Shown here piece after piece: positions 16,729 to 24,578 of a stretch of DNA of 64,000 bases. The position numbers were made by a program, and so were the translations under genes. Under the pieces are notes generated by a model, which was not told where the DNA came from, did not search any database, and saw only the letters and a list, made by a program, of their open reading frames with translations. Position 1 is the first letter of the stretch. Each line of letters opens with the position of its first letter. This DNA comes from Candidatus Sumerlaea chitinivorans (GTDB lineage: Bacteria; Sumerlaeota; Sumerlaeia; Sumerlaeales; Sumerlaeaceae): NCBI GenBank assembly GCA_003290465.1, contig CP030759.1, positions 1,269,144-1,333,143 on the forward strand. The letters run 5' to 3'.

Positions 16729-19700
16729 TTACGGCTTCTGCAGATGGCAGGTGAGGAAGACAAGCAGTGTTGTCCGCTCAGAAATGTTCGACGTCTTCGT
16801 GAAGAAGAGCTTCCCGACGTAAGGCAGATTGCGGAGAATCGGGACGCCATTTTCTCCGCGACGACTGTATTCGCCGGTCCAACCACCAAGTACAATCGTT
16901 CCGCCATCTGTCACCCGCGCCACAGTGGTAATATACCGCCGACGCAGGTCATAGGCACCGATTGAGTTGGTGGAGCTTTGCGGCAGCATCTGATACTGTC
17001 CCACATCCTGCAGCTCAAGGTTCGAGATTTCGAGGCGAATTTCACCAAGCTGGGTAATTTTTGGCGAGACCGACATCGTTACGCGGCTCGCGTTGATACC
17101 GCCTCCAATTCCACCGGTTGTTGAGGTTCCGCCTGTTGTGGTTGTACCGCCCGTGGTACCTCCAGTGGTCCCACCCGTCGTGCCACCAGTCGTATCGCCG
17201 CCTGTCGTGCCGCCAGTGGTGGTTCCACCTGTGGTTGTACCACCAGTTGTCGTCCCACCACTCGTGGAGCTTCCGGGAATATATGCGTTTTGATCAATCT
17301 GGAAGTCAGCACTTTCACCGTTCTCAACGGTGATCATAGGACCATTGACGACGTTGACGACGCCTTCAGCCTCCAGCATGCGCAGCTGGAACGAAACTGG
17401 GGTTTCGCCCGGGGCAATGAAGCTGAGCAAGGTGCTTCCGCGCATGAGGTTTGCAGTGCCGCCCGGCAGGCCAAGTAGCGGATCGAGCGAACCCGGATCC
17501 GTACCAGTCGGAGTTGTGAACCCGAAGTTCAGCGAGCTGTTATCCCAGTTGATGCCTTGCTTGCCCACGTTCAGGACATTGAGATCTGGCAAGTATTGCT
17601 TAGCCTTGGACTCGTTGACCTCCACGAGCTTCGTTTCGATCGAGACCTGCAATACTGGGATATCAAGTTGCTCAACGTAACTTTTAATTTCTGCAAAGTC
17701 TCCCGGATCTTCGTACCGGATCAGAAGCGCGTTCATATTCTCCACCGTCTCAATTTGCAGACCGGTTGGAGGCGTAACCGTCGGGATGGGCTGCCCAGTG
17801 GGCGAAACCGCACCCGGCTGACCCGGTAGGCCCGTGACACCCGGCTGTCCCGGAACAGTCGGCGCACCAGTGACGCCTGTAAGCTGCGGGACATAGCGGA
17901 TCTCTAACTTCGCTGTCCCTTGGTTGCCAGTCCCTGACGGACGCACATCTAACGCCGTGATGCTGTAGTCGTCGACGAATTCTGTTTTGTACTCGTCAAT
18001 GGTTCGGTCTTCACTCGTCGTCGGCGTATTGATGGTGAGTTCAATGCTGTCATCGTTTCGATCGTTTGCGTCATTTTCGTTAATTCTGCGGGGACGGATT
18101 CGAATGTCACGGAACACGATCTCCGTGGGAGTTCCACCGCTCACGCTCACAGAGCGAGTTACCGCTGTTCCACCCTGCGTAGCACCTTGTTGTTCCGGCT
18201 GCTGCGCCAAGCCAAGAACACGCTGCAACAGATCCGCCATCTCGCTTGCCGTCTGGTGCTTAAGGAAGATAATTTCCGACTTCTGCTTCTTTCCGAGAAT
18301 GGGCAGCGAGCGAATGTAGTCGCTCACCAACCGCAGGTTTTCTGGGTAATCGGTGATGGTAAGTTGCAACGTATTTGGGTCGTACCAATAGCGCCGTCCC
18401 TCAGCTGCCGCTGCAGTTTCACCTGTCTTCGCATACAGGATGGTTTTAACAACCGTCACGATATTGTTCGCCATTTCGCGAACCTGTTCGAGGTTATCTG
18501 AGAGTGGCTCGCGCGGCGTGAGGTTAAACGTCGCAACCTGAAGTTTATCGGATTCGATCTTCTTGATGAAGTTTTTGTCGAGCAGAAGCTCCTCGATTTT
18601 GCGGATGTTCTCGGCGGTATCCTTCACAATAAGGTCGCTGCCATCCACGGCGACCTTACGTTCAAGGTCGTATGGCGCATCGCTCTGAACTTTCACCATC
18701 GCTTCGACAAGAGCTTTGATCTTGGGCCCTTCCTCGGGTCGAATCTTCCAACTCCTATAGATAAGGGTGGGCGGCCCTGTCTGCTGCATATCCTTCAGGA
18801 ATGCTTCGACCTTATTAATGTTCTCTTGGGAATCCGTGACGAGAAGCACATTTTCGCGGTCATCCAGCAACAGTTCGACGTTTCGAACGGGTGGCACGCC
18901 CTCTGGCCCATAGAGGATTTTCTGTAGGGTCTTGTTTTCGAGTAAGGTCTTTAGCCGCGCCACTTGCTCAGGAGTGAGGTTGAAGAATTTGGTCTTGAGA
19001 TCTGGCGTGACTGAGACGACCTCGCCGCTCTGCGTCCACTTTAAGCCAATCGGCAGCAACGTGGTATCCAGCGCATCACGCAGCGGTACGTCCTCAAACT
19101 TTGCGGTGATTCGAAGATCGGGGTCCACACCATCCGCAACATAGAAGCTAATATCTGTGATCAGCGAGAGGGCGCTCAGGAACTCGGTGAGAGATTTTGG
19201 CCCCCCGCTGTCATAAGTGATCGGTGTGTCAAGTTTGGCGTTTGTTGATGCCTCTTTCTGCAGCTGAATGGCGTTCGCCTGATGCTGCTGCACCCACGCG
19301 TCATACTCGGGCCGCGTCTTCTGCAGGTATTCAAGAGCCCGCGGGTGGTCGGGTACCAATGTCAATGCGTAGTTCCACCACTGGACGGCAACATCAAGCT
19401 GACCATCCTGATACGCCGCCAATCCCTTTTGGAAGGCTGCCTCGGCTTGATCTGCCTTGCGGGCAGCTTCGACTGAGGCTGATGCGTCGGCCTGAGTACG
19501 AACGGACTTAGAACCCTCGGATTCTGCCGTTGCTTTCGCCTGAGCAGCTTTCGGCTGCGGCTTTTCGGCGGCCGACAAGCTCTCTTCCTGTCGCTTTTCA
19601 GCCTGCGCTGTATTGCGCTCGGCGCTTTCTTTAGGTTGAGAAGCCTCCTTGCCGGAAGCTTTTTTCTCCTCGGGCGTGCTCTTAGCCGCCGGCTTCTCAC

Positions 19701-21324
19701 TGGTCTTGGCTGCGGTGCTCAATGGCGGCAAAACGATGCTCTCGCTCGCGGCCTGTGTCGAGGATTTTCCTTTCTTCGGCGCTTCAAGCTCTTCTACTAA
19801 AGCCTTCGCCTCGACGTTTGAAGGATCTGCTGCAAGAGCTTTCTGAGCCGCCGCTAAAGCAGCAGCTTTATCGTTATTGCTCAACGCTTTCTGCGCTTCG
19901 CGCACTAACCGATCTGCTTCGATGCGTGGGTCCTTGCTCTTCTCTTCCACAGGCTTTTGCTGAGGCTCAGAGTCTTTTTTCTCAGAAGCCGACGTGGTTT
20001 TACTCTCTTTGGTTTCTTTTCCAGAGGTTCGGGTGGATCCGGCGGTTGATTTAGCTTCTCCAGAATCCTTCGATGTTTCTGCCTTTGCTGGCTCAACGGA
20101 TTTCGCTGCTTGCGCAACTTCCTTCGGCGGTTCCTTAGTCTCAGTCTGGGATTTGACAGCGGGTGGCAAGGTCACTGGCGCTGAGTTCTCCTTCGCAGGT
20201 GCTGCTTCGAGCGAAGATGCCTTTGCGACCTCCTGTGGCTGAGCCTTTTTCACAACCGCTTCCGCCGCACTGAGACCCGGCAGAAGATCAAAACCCTCCC
20301 CAGCCTTTGCCACTTGGCTCGCGGGCTTTTCGACATTCTTCTGTTCTGTTCCACGATCGGAGATGTTCTGAACACTATCCGTTTTTTGGGCTGGAGCACT
20401 GGCCTTTGGTGCTTGCTGTGTTGCATCTGGCGGGGCTGCGACCTTGGTAGCCACGGCTGCTACTTTTTTCTCCTCAAGCGCTTTTGAGCTGATTACGCTT
20501 GGGCGGGAGAACTCAGACTTTGCGAAGGTCGTTTTGACCGTGCTTGCAGATTTATCGAAGGCGACTGCGACAGGTGCCCCTTTCACGACTTTTGCCTGCG
20601 AAGCAACGCTGTGCGCAATCGTGCGATTGACGACTTCCGCGACTGAGGGCTTTACGTTAGCCGGTTGGCCGTCCGACTTCGGCTTGCCCAGCGCTGGGCC
20701 GTCCGACGTTGGATTGGAAGCCTTTGCCTCGTCCTGGCTTTGTTTGACTGAGGAAACGGCGGGTAGCTCAAGCCGTGCGCTGGAAGGATTAAACTTTTCA
20801 CGATCGCGTGCACTCTCCAGCTCACGCAGATGACGTTGCACTTCTGGGTTTGATGCATCAAGTTTCGCGGCTTCGCTGAGCTGTTGTTGAGCTGCTTCGA
20901 GATTCCCCTCGCGAAGCGCCTCACGCCCCTCAAGAAGCAATCGCGAAATTCGCTCCTCGCGAGTCAATCCACCTGCGGCGGACAATTCGCCGACGCCACC
21001 CTGAGCGCGATCATTTTCTTGTTGGGCCTTACTCAGCCGCTTGATCTCGCGAAGGTAACGCCCCGTGTCCTTGTAGGCGCCGTACTTGGCGTAAAGTTGT
21101 TCGAAAACCGCTTTCGCCTCGGCATAATGCTTGTTTTCGAAAAGCTGTACTCCGCGTTCGTAAAGCGTTTCGCCTGAATTTGTGCGATTTGGGACTGTTG
21201 CGGCACCCACAGCCGTAGTTCGCTCATTTTGAGCGGACTGAGCTATTGCAGTGGAACTGAGCATTCCAAGCGTTAGTCCCACACAGATTGAACAAGCGAT
21301 TGTCTTTTTCGTCGTCCACAGCAT
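16729..21324 (-). CDS. Giant secretin (PilQ/GspD family) with TPR repeats and long low-complexity linker
   Basis: 1531 residues, two to three times a normal secretin. Order: signal peptide (1-28); TPR-like helices (about 52-170); Ala/Lys/Glu/Pro/Ser-rich linker (about 200-620) with one TPR inside (about 466-512); another TPR (about 624-672); N0/STN domain near 700-780; repeated N-domains; collagen-like Pro/Gly segment (about 1148-1186); secretin core with GIN at 1252 and the C-terminal beta-barrel, ending in the typical VP(I)LRNLPYVGKLF region. A 50-residue Gly/Thr repeat (1356-1405) interrupts the core. It forms the outer-membrane pore of a type IV pilus or type II system. PilM-PilN upstream favours a pilus. 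Followed by a terminator; 199 bases separate it from the gene upstream. Confidence 0.9.
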   Translation of the reverse strand: MLWTTKKTIACSICVGLTLGMLSSTAIAQSAQNERTTAVGAATVPNRTNSGETLYERGVQLFENKHYAEAKAVFEQLYAKYGAYKDTGRYLREIKRLSKAQQENDRAQGGVGELSAAGGLTREERISRLLLEGREALREGNLEAAQQQLSEAAKLDASNPEVQRHLRELESARDREKFNPSSARLELPAVSSVKQSQDEAKASNPTSDGPALGKPKSDGQPANVKPSVAEVVNRTIAHSVASQAKVVKGAPVAVAFDKSASTVKTTFAKSEFSRPSVISSKALEEKKVAAVATKVAAPPDATQQAPKASAPAQKTDSVQNISDRGTEQKNVEKPASQVAKAGEGFDLLPGLSAAEAVVKKAQPQEVAKASSLEAAPAKENSAPVTLPPAVKSQTETKEPPKEVAQAAKSVEPAKAETSKDSGEAKSTAGSTRTSGKETKESKTTSASEKKDSEPQQKPVEEKSKDPRIEADRLVREAQKALSNNDKAAALAAAQKALAADPSNVEAKALVEELEAPKKGKSSTQAASESIVLPPLSTAAKTSEKPAAKSTPEEKKASGKEASQPKESAERNTAQAEKRQEESLSAAEKPQPKAAQAKATAESEGSKSVRTQADASASVEAARKADQAEAAFQKGLAAYQDGQLDVAVQWWNYALTLVPDHPRALEYLQKTRPEYDAWVQQHQANAIQLQKEASTNAKLDTPITYDSGGPKSLTEFLSALSLITDISFYVADGVDPDLRITAKFEDVPLRDALDTTLLPIGLKWTQSGEVVSVTPDLKTKFFNLTPEQVARLKTLLENKTLQKILYGPEGVPPVRNVELLLDDRENVLLVTDSQENINKVEAFLKDMQQTGPPTLIYRSWKIRPEEGPKIKALVEAMVKVQSDAPYDLERKVAVDGSDLIVKDTAENIRKIEELLLDKNFIKKIESDKLQVATFNLTPREPLSDNLEQVREMANNIVTVVKTILYAKTGETAAAAEGRRYWYDPNTLQLTITDYPENLRLVSDYIRSLPILGKKQKSEIIFLKHQTASEMADLLQRVLGLAQQPEQQGATQGGTAVTRSVSVSGGTPTEIVFRDIRIRPRRINENDANDRNDDSIELTINTPTTSEDRTIDEYKTEFVDDYSITALDVRPSGTGNQGTAKLEIRYVPQLTGVTGAPTVPGQPGVTGLPGQPGAVSPTGQPIPTVTPPTGLQIETVENMNALLIRYEDPGDFAEIKSYVEQLDIPVLQVSIETKLVEVNESKAKQYLPDLNVLNVGKQGINWDNSSLNFGFTTPTGTDPGSLDPLLGLPGGTANLMRGSTLLSFIAPGETPVSFQLRMLEAEGVVNVVNGPMITVENGESADFQIDQNAYIPGSSTSGGTTTGGTTTGGTTTGGTTGGDTTGGTTGGTTGGTTGGTTTTGGTSTTGGIGGGINASRVTMSVSPKITQLGEIRLEISNLELQDVGQYQMLPQSSTNSIGAYDLRRRYITTVARVTDGGTIVLGGWTGEYSRRGENGVPILRNLPYVGKLFFTKTSNISERTTLLVFLTCHLQKP
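17110..17259 (-). repeat. Coding tandem repeat, Gly-Gly-Thr units inside secretin
   Basis: 150 bases encode 50 residues built from GGTTT, GGTT and longer variants (GGTTTT, GGTSTT, one GGDTT). Codons vary among GGT/GGC/GGA and ACC/ACA/ACG/ACT, so the array is old or under amino-acid-level selection rather than freshly duplicated. Unit lengths of 12, 15 and 18 bases keep the frame. Confidence 0.9.
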
Positions 21325-21523
21325 CGACTCAGGACATCTCCCTAAAATATGGCGCTTTGCGTCTCTTATCCCGACACCCTTTGGGTGCAGCTTCGTACTT
21401 CTCCACCACTACTTTGCGTCGTTTGCGACTTTAGAGACAATCCTTCGATTTTCACGAAGTTAGTCGTTATCTCGATCGACGCGAAACTGAAAAGCAACGA
21501 AAAATCTACAACATTGCAAGCTC

Positions 21524-22021
21524 CTACTTAGCTGCAGCAGGTGCGGTCGTCGCTCCGGCACCTGCTTGCGTTGCAGCTCCAGTTAATTTGTTCATAAGTT
21601 CACGTGCTTTCTGGTGCGTTGGGAACGCATCCAAGATCTCTTTCAGTAATCGTTTTGCTTCCTCAGTGCGCCCTTCATTGGCTGCCTCTTCAGCCCGGCG
21701 GTATTTTTCGTTGGCCTCGCGCTCAATGGCCTCGCGCTGCTTCACACTCTTGTACTCGAACATGTTGAATCGGGCCACTTGGTCAATTTCAGGATAGGCA
21801 GTGATGTCCCGGGGTTTCTTGAACTCCGCCAGCAACTTGTAATGAGGGTTCTCGGCAATGGGATCTTTGAAAACGGCCGGTTTACCTTCTTCGCCAATGG
21901 TCGCTTCACTTGGATTCTGTTCCCCCCACCAGAAATACACAAGTACGCCGACGAGAGCGTACATGAGGACGATCACAATCCGCTCAACGTTGGACTTTAC
22001 CAACTTCATGTATTTCGCCAT
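21524..22021 (-). CDS. Single-pass membrane protein with C-terminal TPR-like helices (pilus locus)
   Basis: 165 residues, unrecognised family. A short cytoplasmic basic N-terminus precedes a transmembrane helix (about 14-33), then a periplasmic part ending in a TPR-like pair (about 105-145) and an Ala/Thr/Gly tail. The frame reaches 22102, but that overlaps the end of the PilM-PilN gene; ATG 22021 (MAKYMKLV) leaves a clean 25-base gap. By position between PilM-PilN and secretin it stands where PilO/PilP would be. It is no evident homologue of PilP (no lipobox), so a bridging role to the secretin is inference. Confidence 0.75.
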   Translation of the reverse strand: MAKYMKLVKSNVERIVIVLMYALVGVLVYFWWGEQNPSEATIGEEGKPAVFKDPIAENPHYKLLAEFKKPRDITAYPEIDQVARFNMFEYKSVKQREAIEREANEKYRRAEEAANEGRTEEAKRLLKEILDAFPTHQKARELMNKLTGAATQAGAGATTAPAAAK

Positions 22022-22046
22022 TTTGTCGTCCACAGTCGCCACCTCT

Positions 22047-24032
22047 TTACAATCCGAGCATTTCGGGTGGAGCTCCCGGGCCAGCGCCGGGCCGTGGCCC
22101 ACCGGGGCCTTGCGTTGCAGTAGGTGCCGGGGTCGGATACAGCAGTCCCGGGGCTAAAGTCGCACGTGAGGGCGCCAACCGAGTCGTCTTCCAGTGAACC
22201 TGAAGCTTAATTCGCACGCGCGTTACCTGCTTCCCCACTGCGTTCGAGAAAACCGTCTGGCTGCTCTCGATCGCTGAGTCTTTGATCCACTCCTTCTGCT
22301 TTTTCAGTGCCTCATCGAAATCGAGGAGGGAACGCGCGCTTTCAGCTTCGCACACAATGGTGACCTCGCCGTCTGGCTTCATGCTAATTGAGGTGATAAG
22401 CACGTCAGCAGGCTTAGCAGCTTGCACAACCCCCAAGAACTCAAGCCAGAAGGCCCGATCACTAATGCCTTCCCCAATTGCAGTGATCTTCGCATTCACC
22501 TTTTCACGTTCTTGCCGCGCGTCATCAAGGCGCTTCTTCGTGGAAGCGGCTGTTTCAATTTTCGGCCGATTCTGCTCGAGCCACTGCTGCATATTCGCTA
22601 TCTCGCGTTGGCCGATCTGGCTGCTGACCAACAGCATTCCCACGATGGCCCCGATCATGAGGAAAACTTCGATGTTCTTCTTCTTGAACTCGCGGAGCGT
22701 CTTTAGTTCACGAGGCAAGAAGTCTACGTTGATGCGCCCGTAGCCCAACCCCGTAAGACCCAGCCCCAGCGCAATCCAATAGTTCGTGTAGCCGTGGGGA
22801 TCTTCAATCGATGGGAGGCGCAGGGCTTCATTTTCGACCTGCGACTTAATCTCCACGGGGATTCCAAGCTTTTCCTCAATGTAGGTAGCGAGGTTCGGCT
22901 GCACGGCCTGACCGCCACTCAGCCAAATGGAATCCACCGCCACTCCGTCGGGCTGCGAGATGTAGTAATCAAATGACTTTCGGAGATCGAGAATCAGCCG
23001 ATCCGCCCACGACGTCGCAAACTCAGAAGCATCGGGGTCCGCCCCTTGGGCCTCTACCTCCTCCTCACGCCCGGGCACCACAATCAGCGCACGGGAACGT
23101 TTGACTTGTTCGGCTTCTTCGGACGACTCAATGCCGAGTTTTTCCTGAATGGTGCGAGTGAGTTCTAAGCCTCCCCAAGGGACACTACGGGTGAAGCCAA
23201 GAATCCGACGTTTTCCAAGCCGAGCAATCGCCAGATCAAACGTCTGGGCGCCGACATTTACAAACGCACGAACCTCCTCAAAAACCGTCTCTTCTTCCTC
23301 TTCGTCTGCATACTCTGGTGGCGCCTCTTCGGCAGAGGGCTTCCCGGCGGCCTTCTTGCCAAAACTCAGCTTGGGGAACTTGAACGAGAAACCTTTTTTG
23401 GCGCCGCCCCCCTCCTCATTCGCGGGTTGGGATTCCTCGGCTGAAGTCTTTGACGCTGGCTTTGCCTTTTTGGCCAATCCCAGTTCAACGAGTAGATCTT
23501 CAAACGGAGTCGCCTCGAAAACATGCGCATTGAATAGCGCCAGGGAACTGACGGAAATCATGACCGGCTTGAGGCCGAGCTTGCCGATCAATTTCATCAT
23601 TTCGGCAACAAGGTCTTTTTTTACCGCTACGAGTAGGACCTCAACTTCCGCCGGATCATCAAAATCGAAGACCTGGTACTCAACAACCGCATTTTCGAGA
23701 GCAAACGGGATCTGTTGGCGAGCCTCGTAAGCAATAATGCGGTGCATCCGCTCCTCAGTTGTACGAGGGATGCGAATCCTACGGATGAAGACGTGCTGGC
23801 CGGATAGGCAAAAGACGGCGTGTTTTGTCGCAACTTTGTTTTCTTTTAGGAGATCCCGAATGACTCGGGCAACAGCGGCATTTCGCTCAGCATCCGTTTG
23901 GCCTCGCCCCACAGGAAGCTCAGTTGAGAGAAGCCGTGTGACGCGTGCACCCGTCTTTTCCGCCACTATTTCTGCAATCTTTACTGAGGTGGTGCCGATA
24001 TCAACCCCAAGGCACTTGCGGATATTATGCAT
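22047..24032 (-). CDS. PilM-PilN fusion protein, type IV pilus assembly
   Basis: 661 residues from ATG 24032 (AGGGG 7 bases upstream; GTG 24047 is possible). Residues 1-430 are an actin-like PilM: VDIGTTSVK, a family-typical IIAYEARQQIPF segment, and late ATPase motifs (WLSGGQAVQPNLATYIEE). An acidic and lysine-rich linker (about 186-252) is inserted in it. NVDFLPRELK, the usual PilN start, is followed by a membrane helix (about 448-472), a coiled coil, a ferredoxin-like periplasmic domain and a Pro/Gly tail. PilM normally binds the cytoplasmic N-terminus of a separate PilN; here they are one chain. It leads the membrane-protein and secretin genes on the minus strand. Confidence 0.9.
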   Translation of the reverse strand: MHNIRKCLGVDIGTTSVKIAEIVAEKTGARVTRLLSTELPVGRGQTDAERNAAVARVIRDLLKENKVATKHAVFCLSGQHVFIRRIRIPRTTEERMHRIIAYEARQQIPFALENAVVEYQVFDFDDPAEVEVLLVAVKKDLVAEMMKLIGKLGLKPVMISVSSLALFNAHVFEATPFEDLLVELGLAKKAKPASKTSAEESQPANEEGGGAKKGFSFKFPKLSFGKKAAGKPSAEEAPPEYADEEEEETVFEEVRAFVNVGAQTFDLAIARLGKRRILGFTRSVPWGGLELTRTIQEKLGIESSEEAEQVKRSRALIVVPGREEEVEAQGADPDASEFATSWADRLILDLRKSFDYYISQPDGVAVDSIWLSGGQAVQPNLATYIEEKLGIPVEIKSQVENEALRLPSIEDPHGYTNYWIALGLGLTGLGYGRINVDFLPRELKTLREFKKKNIEVFLMIGAIVGMLLVSSQIGQREIANMQQWLEQNRPKIETAASTKKRLDDARQEREKVNAKITAIGEGISDRAFWLEFLGVVQAAKPADVLITSISMKPDGEVTIVCEAESARSLLDFDEALKKQKEWIKDSAIESSQTVFSNAVGKQVTRVRIKLQVHWKTTRLAPSRATLAPGLLYPTPAPTATQGPGGPRPGAGPGAPPEMLGL

Positions 24033-24578
24033 GCGCCGGCCCCTCACATGTTGAACGAATCGGACTGATCATTCCAGCAGGTTCCGTGACACTCATCCGT
24101 CTTTTCCCGCTCTTTAGTCTCACCCTTACCTGTTCCTTTTTCAAATCGGCAATTCCCCTCAGCAAAAAACTTCAGGCAGCACGTCCCTTTACACCTCTCA
24201 TTACTTGGGTACGCTTACTGTCCAGCATGCTGACTTTTGTACAGACGTCAACTATTGAAATCTCACACACCCACCTTTTCGGCTAACGCGACGAGCATTC
24301 ATCCTGTCGCGACCACTTCATTCTCTAAAGCGGTATGCATTACAGCAAGCTGCCGGTTGTCAAGAATCAAGGGCAGACGACTGTAAGGCTTTTTCGTGTT
24401 GTGAAGTTTGACGCTTTTGAACCTGTCGATCCTCCGGAATCCTACTCGGTCAGAGCTCGTCAGCAATGAAGACACTCAGGCCCGCCAAATATCTGCTTGC
24501 GCAAAACTCCTACGCGCCCAGCAATGTAGGATGTAGTTGCAAACAACTTTAATCACTGGAGCATAGAGCGAGTACACT
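24033..24578. other. Divergent intergenic region between the pilus operon and valS
   Basis: 546 bases. It must hold promoters in both directions. A perfect TTGACA box on the minus strand (24358-24363) has no good -10 at standard spacing. The only frame of note is the 44-codon one at 24335. I looked for T-box features ahead of valS (specifier loop, conserved T-box sequence, terminator) and saw none. Confidence 0.5.
24335..24469 (+). CDS. Possible small ORF, 44 residues
   Basis: ATG 24335 to TGA 24469 encodes a basic, fairly ordinary-looking peptide starting MHYSKLPVVKNQ. No Shine-Dalgarno precedes it and no family is recognised. It may be a chance frame. Confidence 0.2.
   Translation: MHYSKLPVVKNQGQTTVRLFRVVKFDAFEPVDPPESYSVRARQQ

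Noticed and set aside
17110-17259. CRISPR-like array
   Set aside because: Repeats are short Gly/Thr codon units inside an open coding frame, with no constant repeat and unique spacer pattern and no cas genes.
16729-21324. Possible split of the secretin into two or three genes
   Set aside because: The frame is continuous for 4.6 kb with TPR, linker and secretin domains in a sensible order, and no internal start with a convincing ribosome-binding site was noticed.
24033-24578. T-box riboswitch upstream of valS
   Set aside because: No conserved T-box sequence, no specifier-loop hairpin and no terminator before the gene.
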